DNA of 64,000 nucleotides from Falsiroseomonas sp050563525 (GTDB lineage Bacteria > Pseudomonadota > Alphaproteobacteria > Acetobacterales > Acetobacteraceae): assembly GCF_050563525.1 (NCBI RefSeq), contig NZ_JBNXUN010000006.1, positions 1 through 64,000 on the forward strand, written 5' to 3'. Shown in pieces: positions 9,796 to 18,976 of the stretch (position 1 is the stretch's first letter; each line of letters opens with the position of its first letter). Position numbers and translations under genes: made by a program. The notes beneath the pieces were generated by a model. It searched no databases and was not told where the DNA came from. It saw only the letters and a list, made by a program, of their open reading frames with translations.

Positions 9796-10557
9796 TCAGC
9801 GTGGCACGGATTCAGGGTCGCGCTGCCCTTGCCGGGTTTCCCCGGGGCCGAGCAGCGCCAGCAAGGCATCCTCGGATGGCCGCCCAGCCACGCGCATCTC
9901 GCGCCATGCCAGCGGGGCGAGCGCCACGCGGGCCGCATCCGCGACCCGGGGGCTGATCGCCAGCGCCACCATGTCCGCGAGCTTCGCGGCAAGGCCTGCC
10001 TCCCGAAGCAGAGTGATGGCACAGGCCGCCGAGCGAGGCGAGTGGAACAGCACCTGCCCCGGTCCATTCCCGCCCCGCAGCGCCGCCAGCACCGGCGCCG
10101 GCACGCTCGTCGCGGGCGTCGCGGCATAGGCGACGCGGCGCAGCACGCGGAAGCCGCGCCGGCGCAGATCGGCGGCCAGATCCAGCGCATAGCCCTGGCC
10201 CACGGCCAGCAGCAGCGGGCCGGCCGCGGGATCAAGCCGGTGCGCGGCGAGCCGGGCCAGATCCTCCGCCGTGCCGCTCGCGGCCATCGCATCCGCCCAG
10301 CCGGCCGCCCGCGCCGCCTCCGCCGTCGCCTCGCCCACCGCCAGCAGCGGGAGGCCGCGCGGCTGAGGCGGCAGGGCGCGCGCTGCGGCGCGGCTGGTCA
10401 GCAGAACGGCTTGGCACTGCGGCAGCGCAAACCGTCGTGGCCGCAGCACCAGCGCCGGCATCGCCAACGCCCGAAAACCGAGCGCCCGCAGCCGCGCCAT
10501 GGTCTCGGCCCCGCCCGGTTCCGGGCGGGTCACCAGCACCGCGGCCGGATTAGCCAA
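9796..10557 (-). CDS. hemD: Uroporphyrinogen-III synthase
   Basis: About 253 residues from TTG 10557. HemD cyclises hydroxymethylbilane with inversion of ring D. The family is poorly conserved, but the N-terminal VLVTRPEPGG, the LLTSRAAARAL strand, LAVGEATAEAARAAG and the later VLFHSPRSA segment fit the two-domain fold. A longer frame starts at 10620 but would lie deep inside hemC; the TTG at 10557 overlaps the hemC stop by eight bases, and GTG 10539 is an alternative. Neither has a strong ribosome binding site, consistent with coupling to hemC translation. Second gene of the heme operon. Confidence 0.85.
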   Translation of the reverse strand: MANPAAVLVTRPEPGGAETMARLRALGFRALAMPALVLRPRRFALPQCQAVLLTSRAAARALPPQPRGLPLLAVGEATAEAARAAGWADAMAASGTAEDLARLAAHRLDPAAGPLLLAVGQGYALDLAADLRRRGFRVLRRVAYAATPATSVPAPVLAALRGGNGPGQVLFHSPRSAACAITLLREAGLAAKLADMVALAISPRVADAARVALAPLAWREMRVAGRPSEDALLALLGPGETRQGQRDPESVPR

Positions 10558-11557
10558 AGATGTCGGCGGGGCTGTCGCGGCGCAGGCCCTCGCCCAGGTC
10601 CCGGCCCAGCGCCACCGCATCGGCCACCGCGCCCTGGGCGCTGCGCTTCAGCAGGAAGGATCCGTCCGGCCGCGCCACCAGCCCGGTCAGGTGCAGCCTT
10701 CCGTCGCTCAGCAGCCGGGCATGGCCGCCGATCGGCGTGCGGCAGGACCCATCAAGTGCCGCCAGCAGGGCGCGCTCCGCCCGGCTCACCGCCGCCGCTT
10801 CCCGGTCCTCGATCGCCGCCAGCAATTCCAGCAAATCCACGTCATCAGCCCGCGCAGTGACGCCGACGATGCCCTGGCCGGCCGCCGGCACCATCGAATC
10901 GGGGTCCAGCACGACGGAAGCGCGCTCCTCCATCCCCAGCCGCCGGAGGCCCGCCAAGGCCAGCAGCGTCGCCGCCGGACCGTCCGGCTGCGCCAGCTTG
11001 CCCAGCCGGGTCTGCACGTTGCCGCGGATCATCTCGATCCGCAGGTCGGGCCGCGCATGCAGGATCTGGCTCTGCCGGCGGACGGAGGCGGTGCCGATGA
11101 CGGCGCCCGCCGGCAGCGCCGCGAAGGGGTCGGACGGGTCCGGCGTGCCGCAGCGTGGGCCCAGGATCACCGCATCCCGCGCATCCTCCCGCCGCAGCGT
11201 GCAGGCCAGCACGATGCCGGGCGGCATCTCGGTTTCCAGGTCCTTCAGGCTGTGCACCGCGAAGTCGATGCGGCCATCCAGCAGCGCCTCGTGGATCTCC
11301 TTGGCGAACAGCCCCTTGCCGCCGATATCCGCCAGCCGCTTGTCCTGGATGCGGTCGCCAGACGTGGCGATGGCGTGTTCCTCGAAGGCCTTCGCGTCGC
11401 GCAGCACCGGGCAGAAGCGGGTGATGATCGACAGGAAGTGCCGCGTCTGCCACAGCGCCAGCGGCGAGCCGCGGGTGCCGACGCGCAGCGGCAGGTTGCG
11501 GAAATGCGGCCGGACCTGCCCCTCCACGGGGGCGGCGACGGGATGGATGGCGGACAT
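10550..11557 (-). CDS. hemC: Hydroxymethylbilane synthase (porphobilinogen deaminase)
   Basis: 335 residues from ATG 11557. It polymerises four porphobilinogens to hydroxymethylbilane. Visible signatures: RVGTRGSPLALWQT at the N-terminus, DKRLADIGGKGLFAKEIHEA, DFAVHSLKDLE with the catalytic aspartate region, GTASVRRQSQ, and ALDGSCRTPIGGHA, whose cysteine carries the dipyrromethane cofactor. The start is chosen because the upstream frame would run through the divergent tsaD gene; the two starts are only 43 bases apart. First gene of the hemC-hemD-mitofilin-hemY operon. Confidence 0.96.
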   Translation of the reverse strand: MSAIHPVAAPVEGQVRPHFRNLPLRVGTRGSPLALWQTRHFLSIITRFCPVLRDAKAFEEHAIATSGDRIQDKRLADIGGKGLFAKEIHEALLDGRIDFAVHSLKDLETEMPPGIVLACTLRREDARDAVILGPRCGTPDPSDPFAALPAGAVIGTASVRRQSQILHARPDLRIEMIRGNVQTRLGKLAQPDGPAATLLALAGLRRLGMEERASVVLDPDSMVPAAGQGIVGVTARADDVDLLELLAAIEDREAAAVSRAERALLAALDGSCRTPIGGHARLLSDGRLHLTGLVARPDGSFLLKRSAQGAVADAVALGRDLGEGLRRDSPADIFG

Positions 11558-11600
11558 GCGGCCTATTAGGCCCCTGCCCCGGACTTCGGAAGGTGCCTTG

Positions 11601-12695
11601 ATGACGGATCTGCTGCGCGCGGACGCGCTGGTACTGGGCCTCGAATCGTCCTGCGACGAAACCGCCGCCGCGATCCTGCGCGCCGACGGCACCATCCTGG
11701 CCGAGGCGGTACTTTCCCAGCTCGAGGACCACACCCCCTATGGCGGCGTGGTGCCGGAGATCGCGGCGCGGGCGCACCTGGCGCACCTGCCGGGGCTGGT
11801 GCGGCGCGTTCTGGACCAGGCCGGCACCACGCCCGCAGGCCTCGCGGCGGTGGCCGCGACGGCGGGGCCGGGGCTGATCGGCGGGCTGATCGTCGGCGCC
11901 ACGCTCGGCAAGGGTCTCGCCATCTCCCAGGGCATCCCCTTCCTCGGCATCAACCACCTGGAAGGCCACGCGCTGACGCCGCGGCTGCCCGGCGTGCATC
12001 CGGGCGGCCTGGAATTTCCCTACCTGCTGCTGCTGTTGTCCGGCGGGCATTGCCAATGCGTGCTGGTGGAAGGCGTCGGCCGGCACCGGCGGCTCGGCAC
12101 CACGCTGGATGATGCGGTGGGGGAGGCCTTCGACAAATCCGCCAAGCTGCTCGGTCTGCCCTGGCCCGGCGGACCGCATCTGGAGCGGCTGGCGGCAGGC
12201 GGCGCTGCGAAGCGCTTCGCCCTGCCCCGCCCGCTGTTCGGCCGCGCCGGCTGCGACTTTTCCTTCAGCGGCCTGAAGACGGCGGTGGCGAACATCGTGG
12301 CGAAAGGGCTGGACGAGGCTGGACGCGCCGACCTCGCCGCCGGCTTCCAGGCTGCGGTCAGCGCCACCCTGGCAGACCGCGCGGCGCATGCCCTGGCGAT
12401 GGCCCCTGGTGCCACGGCGCTGGTTGTGGCCGGCGGCGTCGCCGCCAATGCCGGCATTCGCGCGGCGCTGGCCGCCGTCGCGGCGCGCTGCGGCCTGCCT
12501 TTGGTGGCGCCGCCCATCCGGCTGTGCACCGACAATGCCGTGATGATCGCCTGGGCCGGGATCGAGCGGCTGCGCCTCGGCCTGACCGAACCGCTGGACC
12601 ACGCGCCGCGGCCGCGCTGGCCGCTGGCGGAACTTTCCGGCGCGCTCCAGGAGAACCGAGCTGGATCCGATGCGTTAACGGGACAGGAATGTTGA
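11601..12695 (+). CDS. tsaD: tRNA N6-threonylcarbamoyltransferase TsaD
   Basis: 364 residues. With TsaB/TsaE it transfers the threonylcarbamoyl group to A37 of ANN-decoding tRNAs. Motifs: VLGLESSCDETAAAI at the N-terminus, INHLEGHAL with the two metal-binding histidines, LLSGGHCQ, the nucleotide-binding TLDDAVGEAFDKSAKLLG, FSFSGLKTAV and VVAGGVAANAGIRAAL near the C-terminus, CTDNAVMIAW. ATG 11601 follows GGAAGGTGCCTTG. Divergent from hemC. Confidence 0.97.
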   Translation: MTDLLRADALVLGLESSCDETAAAILRADGTILAEAVLSQLEDHTPYGGVVPEIAARAHLAHLPGLVRRVLDQAGTTPAGLAAVAATAGPGLIGGLIVGATLGKGLAISQGIPFLGINHLEGHALTPRLPGVHPGGLEFPYLLLLLSGGHCQCVLVEGVGRHRRLGTTLDDAVGEAFDKSAKLLGLPWPGGPHLERLAAGGAAKRFALPRPLFGRAGCDFSFSGLKTAVANIVAKGLDEAGRADLAAGFQAAVSATLADRAAHALAMAPGATALVVAGGVAANAGIRAALAAVAARCGLPLVAPPIRLCTDNAVMIAWAGIERLRLGLTEPLDHAPRPRWPLAELSGALQENRAGSDALTGQEC

Positions 12696-12706
12696 AGGAG
12701 GTTTCG

Positions 12707-12925
12707 ATGTCCATGATTCCCCGGCTCGCCGTTGCGCTTGGTCTCACCTTCGCCGTCGCCGCCTGCGGCCAGACTCCCGGCCAGCGCGCCGTCAGCGGCG
12801 GCCTGCTGGGCGCCGGCACGGGTGCCGCCGTCGGCTCGCTCTCGGGCAATGCCGGCACCGGCGCCCTGATCGGCGGCGGCGTGGGTGCCGTCGGCGGCGC
12901 CGCCACCGCCCCGCGCCGCTACTGA
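12707..12925 (+). CDS. Small glycine-zipper lipoprotein
   Basis: 72 residues. A hydrophobic signal ending in the lipobox-like FAVAAC gives a predicted lipid-anchored cysteine at about residue 20. The mature part is almost entirely glycine/alanine repeats (GGLLGAGTGAAVGSL, GALIGGGVGAVGGAA), the glycine-zipper pattern of OsmB/YMGG-like outer-membrane lipoproteins. The start has a strong ribosome binding site, AAGGAGG, seven bases upstream. It begins 12 bases after tsaD, in the same direction. Function unknown; such proteins are often stress-linked. Confidence 0.8.
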   Translation: MSMIPRLAVALGLTFAVAACGQTPGQRAVSGGLLGAGTGAAVGSLSGNAGTGALIGGGVGAVGGAATAPRRY

Positions 12926-12977
12926 GCCCCTACACTGCGGGTTGCGCCGCCTTGCTGGTGGCGCTACCCGCAGCTTC

Positions 12978-13805
12978 GTGAACTATCGCCACGCCTTTCA
13001 CGCCGGCAACGCCTGCGACGTTGCCAAGCACGCCCTGCTCGTCGCGCTGTTGCAGGCGTTGCGGATGAAGGCGAAGCCGTTCCGGGTGCTCGACACCCAT
13101 GCCGGCATCGGCAGCTACGTCCTGGCCTCGGCGGAGGCAGCGCGCACCGGAGAGTGGCGGGCCGGCATCGGCCGGGTCGCCGACATCACCGAGGGGCCGC
13201 TCGCCGATTATACCGCGCTGGTTCGCGCCGCCGGATTTCCCGACATCTACCCCGGCTCCCCGGACCTGGCCCGAGCCCTGCTGCGCCAGGATGACCAACT
13301 CGTGCTGTGCGAACTGCACCCGGAGGATCACGCCACCTTGCGCAGCCGCTACCGCGGCGACCCCCAGGTGGCCGTGCATCGCCGCGATGCGTGGGAGGCG
13401 GTGGAGGCGCTGACCCCCTTCCCCGAACGCCGCGGCCTGATCCTTATCGACCCGCCCTTCGAACAGCCTGGCGAGTTCGAGCGCGCGGCCGCCGCCCTCG
13501 CCCGCCTGCGCCATCGCTTCCGCGCTGGCATCGTCGCTGTCTGGTACCCGATCAAGCACCGCGCCCCGCCCCGCGCCTTCCACACCGCGCTGCGCGACGC
13601 CCAGGTGCCGGACTGCATCACGGCCGAGTTGCTGCTGCGGGAGCCGACCGACCCGACCCGCCTGAATGGCTGCGGCCTGCTTGTCGCCAACCCACCACAT
13701 GGCTTTGCCGGACGCGCCGAGGCAATCCTGGCCGCCCTGCTGCCGCACCTGGCACAAGGGGAGGCCGGCGCTGCCTCCGTCGTCAGCCGAATCACGCCGG
13801 AATAG
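12978..13805 (+). CDS. rlmJ: 23S rRNA (adenine2030-N6)-methyltransferase RlmJ
   Basis: 275 residues from GTG 12978. Opens with the RlmJ signature NYRHAFHAGNACDVAKHALL, then the SAM-binding VLDTHAGIGSYVL, RRGLILIDPPFE (the DPPF catalytic motif IV of N6-adenine methyltransferases) and VWYPIKHRAPP. Length matches the family. GTG is chosen because family members begin at this NYRHAFHAGN motif. It precedes gpsA by 16 bases and may share its transcript. Confidence 0.93.
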   Translation: MNYRHAFHAGNACDVAKHALLVALLQALRMKAKPFRVLDTHAGIGSYVLASAEAARTGEWRAGIGRVADITEGPLADYTALVRAAGFPDIYPGSPDLARALLRQDDQLVLCELHPEDHATLRSRYRGDPQVAVHRRDAWEAVEALTPFPERRGLILIDPPFEQPGEFERAAAALARLRHRFRAGIVAVWYPIKHRAPPRAFHTALRDAQVPDCITAELLLREPTDPTRLNGCGLLVANPPHGFAGRAEAILAALLPHLAQGEAGAASVVSRITPE

Positions 13806-13821
13806 GAACCAGGGGGAACGC

Positions 13822-14817
13822 ATGCCGCAGCGCGCACGACGACGCATCGCGGTGCTGGGCGCCGGCGCCTGGGGCACCGCCCTGGCACTGCAGGCGGCGC
13901 GCGCCGGCAACGCCGTCAGCCTCTGGGCACGCAATCCGGACCGCGCCGCCGCCATCGTCGAGGCCGGGGAGAATGCGCGCTACCTGCCCGGCGTCCCGCT
14001 GAGCCCGGCCATCACCGTCACCGCCGATGCCGCCGCCGCGCTGTCCGAGGCGCTGTTCGCCCTGCTGGTGGTGCCGGTGCAGCACCTGCGGGAGGTGGTG
14101 GCCACGCTGCCGGACTCGACCTGCCCGCTGGTGGTCTGCGCCAAGGGCGTGGAGCGCGGCACCCTGTGCCTGCCGCTGGAGATCCTGCACCAGTCCCGGC
14201 CGCACACCCCGGCCGCCGTGCTGTCCGGCCCCAACTTCGCGCATGAGGTGGCGCGCGGCCTGCCCGCTGCCGCGGTGGTCGCCAGCCGCGACGCCGGGCT
14301 GCGCGGACTGGCGGCGGATCTGCTCGGCACCGCCGGCTTCCGGCTGTATGGCGGCGACGACCCGATGGGCGTGCAGGTCGGCGGCGCCGCAAAGAACGTC
14401 ATCGCCATCGCCGCCGGCGCGGTGATCGGCGCCGGGCTTGGCGAGAATGCCCGTGCCGCGCTGGTGACGCGCGGCCTCGCGGAATTGTCGCGTCTGACGG
14501 TGGCGCTGGGCGGGCGGGCGGAAACGGCGGCGGGGCTGTCCGGCCTCGGCGACCTGCTGCTGACCACGACAGGCCCCGGCAGCCGCAACACGTCCCTCGG
14601 CATGGAACTGGCGCGCGGCGCGCCGCTGGAGACGGTGCTGGCCGGTCGCGTCGGCGTGGCGGAAGGCGTGGAAACGGCGCCCGCTCTGGTCGCGCGGGCG
14701 ACGAAGGCGCGCATCGAGTTGCCGATCTGCGCCGCGGTGGCGGATCTGCTGGCCGGCGACCTGACGATCGGTGAGGCGATGGGCCGCCTGCTGGCCCGGC
14801 CCCGGCGCGACGAGTAG
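13822..14817 (+). CDS. gpsA: Glycerol-3-phosphate dehydrogenase [NAD(P)+]
   Basis: 331 residues. Makes sn-glycerol 3-phosphate from dihydroxyacetone phosphate for phospholipid synthesis. N-terminal Rossmann motif VLGAGAWGTALA, SGPNFAHEVARGLPAA, the catalytic-lysine segment QVGGAAKNVIAIAAG, and LSGLGDLLLT/SRNTSLG near the C-terminal domain. ATG 13822 follows AGGGGGAACGC. Its stop lies 20 bases from the convergent ugd stop. Confidence 0.96.
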   Translation: MPQRARRRIAVLGAGAWGTALALQAARAGNAVSLWARNPDRAAAIVEAGENARYLPGVPLSPAITVTADAAAALSEALFALLVVPVQHLREVVATLPDSTCPLVVCAKGVERGTLCLPLEILHQSRPHTPAAVLSGPNFAHEVARGLPAAAVVASRDAGLRGLAADLLGTAGFRLYGGDDPMGVQVGGAAKNVIAIAAGAVIGAGLGENARAALVTRGLAELSRLTVALGGRAETAAGLSGLGDLLLTTTGPGSRNTSLGMELARGAPLETVLAGRVGVAEGVETAPALVARATKARIELPICAAVADLLAGDLTIGEAMGRLLARPRRDE

Positions 14818-14837
14818 TCGCGCCGAGGCGCCGGGCG

Positions 14838-16157
14838 CTAAGGCCGCCCGATCGACCGGTAGCTGAAGCCGGCGTCGCGCATCGCCGCCGGCTCGTAGAC
14901 GTTGCGCAGATCCTCAATGACGGTGCCGCGCATGGCCTTGCGCAGTCCGGCCGGCGACAGCGCGCGGAACTCGTTCCACTCCGTCAGCACCACCAGCGCA
15001 TCGGCGCCCTGCGCCGCGTCCATCGCGCCGTCGGCATACTCGATGCCGTCGGGCAGCATGGTCCGGGCGTGGTCCATCGCCACCGGGTCGTAGGCCCGCA
15101 CCCGCGCGCCCGCCTCCAGCAGCTTCGGCAGCACCACCAGCGACGGCGCATCGCGCATGTCGTCGGTCTCCGGCTTGAAGGCCAGCCCCAGCACCGCCAC
15201 CGTCTTGCCCACCAGGCTGCCGCCGCAGGCCGCGATGATGCGGTCCGCCATCTGCCCCTTGCGCGCGTCGTTGATCGCGATGGTCGCCTCGATCAGGCGC
15301 AAGGGGCTGTTGAAATCGCGAGCCGTCTGCGCCACCGCCAGCGTGTCCTTCGGGAAGCAGGACCCGCCATAGCCCGGGCCAGGGTGCAGGAACTTGCGCC
15401 CGATGCGGCCATCCAGCCCGACGCCGCGCGCCACGTCGTGCACATCCGCGCCGACATTCTCGCACAGGTCGGCGATCTCGTTGATGAAGGAGATCTTCAT
15501 CGCCAGGAAGGCGTTCGCCGCGTATTTCGTCAGCTCCGCCGTCTCCAGCGAGGTGTTGACGATCGGCGTCTCCATCAGGAACAGCGGCCGGTAGATCCGC
15601 CGCAGCAGCTCCCGCGCCCGCTCGCCGGCCTCACCCTCCTCGGTGCCGACCACCACGCGGTCCGGCCGCATGAAGTCGCCGATGGCATTGCCCTCGCGCA
15701 GGAATTCCGGGTTGGAGGCAACCGCGATCTCGACCTCAGGCCGGATGCGCGTGACGATCTCCTTCACCTTGCGGCCGGTGCCGACCGGCACGGTGGACTT
15801 CGTCACCAGCACGATCGGACCCTTGGCCGCGCGCGCCACCTGTTCGGCGGCGGCGAAAACGAAGGACAGGTCGGCGTGGCCGTCGCCACGCCGGGACGGC
15901 GTGCCGACGGCGAGGAACACCGCATCCGCCCCCTCCATCGCCGCATCCAGGCTGGTGCCGAACACAAGGCGGCCATCCTTGACGTTGTCGGCGACCAGGC
16001 GGTCCAGCCCGGGCTCGTAGATCGGGATGCGGCCGGCGTTCAGCGCCGTAATCTTGGATGGATCGGCGTCCACCACATGCACATGCATGCCGAATTCGGC
16101 GAAGCAGGCCCCAGAGACGAGACCCACATAGCCGGCACCAATCATCGCTATCCGCAC
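14838..16157 (-). CDS. UDP-glucose 6-dehydrogenase
   Basis: 439 residues. Oxidises UDP-glucose to UDP-glucuronate, a precursor of exopolysaccharide and lipid sugars. Rossmann start MIGAGYVGLVSGACFAEFG, FLAVGTPSRRGDGHADL, STVPVGTGRKV, EFLREGNAIGDFMRPDR, and the catalytic cysteine in GYGGSCFPKDTLA, followed by LGLAFKPETDDMRDAPS. Normal length for the family. Convergent with gpsA and divergent from metW over 215 bases in which I see no gene. Confidence 0.95.
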   Translation of the reverse strand: MRIAMIGAGYVGLVSGACFAEFGMHVHVVDADPSKITALNAGRIPIYEPGLDRLVADNVKDGRLVFGTSLDAAMEGADAVFLAVGTPSRRGDGHADLSFVFAAAEQVARAAKGPIVLVTKSTVPVGTGRKVKEIVTRIRPEVEIAVASNPEFLREGNAIGDFMRPDRVVVGTEEGEAGERARELLRRIYRPLFLMETPIVNTSLETAELTKYAANAFLAMKISFINEIADLCENVGADVHDVARGVGLDGRIGRKFLHPGPGYGGSCFPKDTLAVAQTARDFNSPLRLIEATIAINDARKGQMADRIIAACGGSLVGKTVAVLGLAFKPETDDMRDAPSLVVLPKLLEAGARVRAYDPVAMDHARTMLPDGIEYADGAMDAAQGADALVVLTEWNEFRALSPAGLRKAMRGTVIEDLRNVYEPAAMRDAGFSYRSIGRP

Positions 16158-16372
16158 AGGCTGCTCCGCTGCCGCAAGTTCGCGGCTGTCTTACCGCGCG
16201 GTCAAACATCCCGCCAACGCAGCGATCGGGCGTTCTCCGCCTCATGTGATCGCGCAGGCATCTACGTTTTCGGCATCGCCAGGGGGATCGTCATCGGGCG
16301 AGCCCGCTCCGCCGGCAAACTGGACGCCGCCGCGGCCGGAAGCTAGACGGACGGGGTCAGCCAGGAACGGGG

Positions 16373-17017
16373 ATGCGGGTGCCGGACGCGGTGGAAGTAC
16401 GCTTCGTCGCCAAGAACATGCGCCTCGACCTCCGCCTGATCGCGGAGATGATCGACCCGGGCGCCCGCGTGCTCGACATCGGCTGCGGCGACGGCGTGCT
16501 GATCGAGTACCTGACGCGGGAAAAGCGCGCCGACGCCCGCGGCATCGAGATCGACATGGCGGAAGCGACGGAGGCGGTGGCCGCCGGCCTGCCGGTCATT
16601 CATGGCGATGCCGATGCGGACCTCGCCTTTTACCCGGATGGCGCCTTCGACTACGTGGTGCTCAGCCGCACCCTCCAGGCGGTGGAGCGGCCGCGGGAGG
16701 TGCTGCGCCAGATGCTGCGCATCGGCAGCCGCGCCATCGTGTCCTTCCCCAATTTCGGCCATTGGGAGTTGCGACTGAGGCTGCTGCTGTCCGGCCGGAT
16801 GCCGGACAACGAGACCTGGGACCGCCCCTGGTACGAGACGCCCAACATCCACCCCTGCACCATCCGCGACTTCTTCGAATTGTGCGCGATGGAGAACTAC
16901 GTCGTGGAACGCTGGCTGGCGGTAGACGAGAAGGGCCTGCGGTCCCCCTGGAAACGCTCGCCCTGGCTTGCGAACCTGTTCGGCGAGCAGGCGCTGTTCC
17001 TGCTGCGGCGGCGCTGA
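16373..17017 (+). CDS. metW: Methionine biosynthesis protein MetW
   Basis: 214 residues. MetW is a small SAM-methyltransferase-fold partner of homoserine acetyltransferase MetX in proteobacteria. Motif I is RVLDIGCGDGVLIEYL, followed by GDADADLAFYPDGAFDYVVL, LSRTLQAVERPREVL, and the family-typical SFPNFGHWELRL, WYETPNIHPCTIRDF. Start after a GGAACGGGG purine stretch. The usual metX neighbour is absent here; a MetX-like but secreted protein lies at 46512-47711. Functional pairing would need a metX elsewhere in the genome. Confidence 0.93.
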   Translation: MRVPDAVEVRFVAKNMRLDLRLIAEMIDPGARVLDIGCGDGVLIEYLTREKRADARGIEIDMAEATEAVAAGLPVIHGDADADLAFYPDGAFDYVVLSRTLQAVERPREVLRQMLRIGSRAIVSFPNFGHWELRLRLLLSGRMPDNETWDRPWYETPNIHPCTIRDFFELCAMENYVVERWLAVDEKGLRSPWKRSPWLANLFGEQALFLLRRR

Positions 17018-17036
17018 GGCCGCCGCGAACAGGCCC

Positions 17037-17219
17037 TCAGTTCAGGCGGATGCCCGCCGGCGCGCCCAGGCCGGGCATCATGGCCGCCGCCAGCGCTGCA
17101 TGCTGGGCCGCGGCATCGGCGCCAAGGCGCCGGCATTCTGCCTCGACATATTCCAGGATCAGGATCAGGGCGTTTCGATCGGTCTCGGCGTCGGCCGGGG
17201 CAGGCTGCTGTCTCGACAT
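17037..17219 (-). CDS. Small hypothetical protein
   Basis: About 60 residues from ATG 17219, preceded by AGGA at suitable spacing; a longer frame begins at 17327. The sequence predicts one amphipathic helix (NALILILEYVEAECRRLGAD) and an alanine-rich second helix. I do not recognise a family. Convergent with metW, 19 bases apart. Confidence 0.5.
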   Translation of the reverse strand: MSRQQPAPADAETDRNALILILEYVEAECRRLGADAAAQHAALAAAMMPGLGAPAGIRLN

Positions 17220-17532
17220 GGTCTGGGTCCTGGGGCGCACAGGTTGAGGCATGGCCGTTGCAGGATATGCCACACTCATCACGCCGACGTGAAGCCGCAA
17301 AAACTTTGTATCCTTTTCAACCGCCAATGTTCATCGCGTTCGCCCAACGATAAAGGCGGATGACTTCGCCGTTGAAACCCGGCCTGGGATCGGCCGGCAA
17401 AGCCAGGAATTGCGCGGCGAAGCTGGCCGGGCGAGGATGGGCCTGCAGCGCCACGGCGTTGGAACAGGAAGCGGTGGCCGGTCCGGATCTGGCGCGGCCG
17501 CCCCGGGGCACAGAACAGGGAGGAAAGCCGGC
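17220..17532. other. Intergenic region upstream of phaB
   Basis: Divergent region between the small hypothetical gene and acetoacetyl-CoA reductase. It contains an AT-richer core around 17296-17355, the likeliest place for promoters of both genes, but no pair of boxes convincing enough to call. No small ORF with a good ribosome binding site was seen. Confidence 0.5.
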
Positions 17533-18255
17533 ATGGCACGTGTGGCATTGGTGACAGGCGGGCAACGGGGAATCGGCGCCGCGATCAGCGAAGCCCTGAA
17601 GGAAGCCGGGCGCACCGTCGTCGCCTCCTACGCCGGCAACGACGCGGCGGCGAAAGCCTTTACCGACAGCACCGGCATCCCCTGCTACAAGTTCGACGTC
17701 GGCGACTACGACGCCTGCATCGCCGCGGTGGCGAAGATCGAGGCCGAGGTCGGCCCGGTCGAGATCCTGGTCAACAACGCCGGCATCACCCGCGACGCCA
17801 TGATGCGCAAGCTGACGCGGCAGATGTGGGACGACGTGATCGATACCAACCTCGGCTCCTGCTACAACATGTGCAAGGCGGTCTGGGACGGCATGAGCAG
17901 CCGGAAGTTCGGCCGCATCGTCAACATCGGCTCCATCAACGGCCAGGCCGGGCAGCTCGGCCAGGTGAACTACGCCGCCGCCAAGTCGGGCATCCACGGC
18001 TTCACCAAGGCGCTGGCCCAGGAAGGCGCACGCAACCAGATCACGGTGAACGCTGTGGCGCCCGGTTACGTGGACACCGAGATGGTGCGCGCCGTGCCGC
18101 CGGACGTGCTGGAGAAGATCATCGCCCGCATCCCGCGCGGCCGCCTCGGCACCGCGCACGACATCGCCCGCGGCGTCGCCTTCCTGACCGCCGACGACGC
18201 CGACTTCGTCACCGGGTCGACGCTGTCGATCAACGGCGGGCAGCACATGTACTGA
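17533..18255 (+). CDS. phaB: Acetoacetyl-CoA reductase (PhaB)
   Basis: 240 residues, SDR family. Reduces acetoacetyl-CoA to (R)-3-hydroxybutyryl-CoA with NADPH for PHB. Features: VTGGQRGIGAAIS cofactor motif, NNAGITRDAMMRKLT, catalytic Ser in IVNIGSINGQAGQLGQ, YAAAK with Tyr and Lys, and the PhaB-typical SINGGQHMY C-terminus that separates it from FabG. ATG 17533 follows a strong GGGAGGAAA site; a longer frame upstream has none. The rest of the PHB genes are 10 kb downstream (28230-31956). Confidence 0.93.
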   Translation: MARVALVTGGQRGIGAAISEALKEAGRTVVASYAGNDAAAKAFTDSTGIPCYKFDVGDYDACIAAVAKIEAEVGPVEILVNNAGITRDAMMRKLTRQMWDDVIDTNLGSCYNMCKAVWDGMSSRKFGRIVNIGSINGQAGQLGQVNYAAAKSGIHGFTKALAQEGARNQITVNAVAPGYVDTEMVRAVPPDVLEKIIARIPRGRLGTAHDIARGVAFLTADDADFVTGSTLSINGGQHMY

Positions 18256-18269
18256 GGGAGGCGCGTCGG

Positions 18270-18911
18270 ATGACCTACGCGATCCTCGGCTGGGACGGCG
18301 ACGACGAAGGCGCGCCCGCGCGGCGCGCCGCCGCCCGCGACCGCCACGTCGCGCACATCACGGCGGAGGCGGCGGCCGGGCGCCTGCTGCTCGGCCTGCC
18401 GCTGCATGACGAGGCCGGGCGCAGCCTGGGCTCGCTGATGGTGGTGGCCGGCGATGCGGCGGCGCGCGACGCCTACCTGGCCGGCGAGCCCTTCGCCAAC
18501 TCCGACGTCTGGCGCAAGGTGGAAAGCCACCCGTTCCGCATCGCGCCGCTGCCCTACCAGCCCTGGCCAGCCCCCGGTCAGCCGCCGCCCAACGGCCGCA
18601 CCCACAGCATCATCATCGCCTGGGACGACACCGATGCGGAGGCGCCGGAACGTCGGCTCGCCGCCCGCCCGGCGCATTTCGAGCGGGTGCAGCCGATGGC
18701 GGCCAGCGGCACCCTGCTGTTCGGCGGCGCCATCCTGGACAGCGAGGACGGCCGCATGGTCGGCTCCATCGCGGTGACGCGGCATGTGACGCATGAGGCC
18801 GCCCGCAACTGGCTGGAGGGCGACCCCTACGTCACCGGCGATGTCTGGCGCGACATCGCGGTCCACGCCACCACGCTGCGGCCGCTGCCCTACGCCAGGC
18901 TTCCCGGCTGA
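18270..18911 (+). CDS. Protein with two YCII-like domains
   Basis: 213 residues made of two similar halves of about 100 residues, each resembling the YCII (EthD-like ferredoxin fold) family: ILGWDGDDEGAPARRAAARD and IIIAWDDTDAEAPERRLAAR at the starts, then LLLGLPLHDEAGR...GSLMVV matched by LLFGGAILDSEDGR...GSIAVT, and DVWRKVESHPFRIAPLPY matched by DVWRDIAVHATTLRPLPY. A linker of prolines joins them. It starts 14 bases after phaB and is likely cotranscribed. No enzymatic role is known; single-domain YCII proteins are usually dimers, so this is a fused pseudo-dimer. Confidence 0.85.
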   Translation: MTYAILGWDGDDEGAPARRAAARDRHVAHITAEAAAGRLLLGLPLHDEAGRSLGSLMVVAGDAAARDAYLAGEPFANSDVWRKVESHPFRIAPLPYQPWPAPGQPPPNGRTHSIIIAWDDTDAEAPERRLAARPAHFERVQPMAASGTLLFGGAILDSEDGRMVGSIAVTRHVTHEAARNWLEGDPYVTGDVWRDIAVHATTLRPLPYARLPG

Positions 18912-18976
18912 ACGGGCGGCGCAAGGAACAGGCGGCCGCCTGCCTCGTTTTCCTCCGCACCAGGAGGAGCGAGGCC

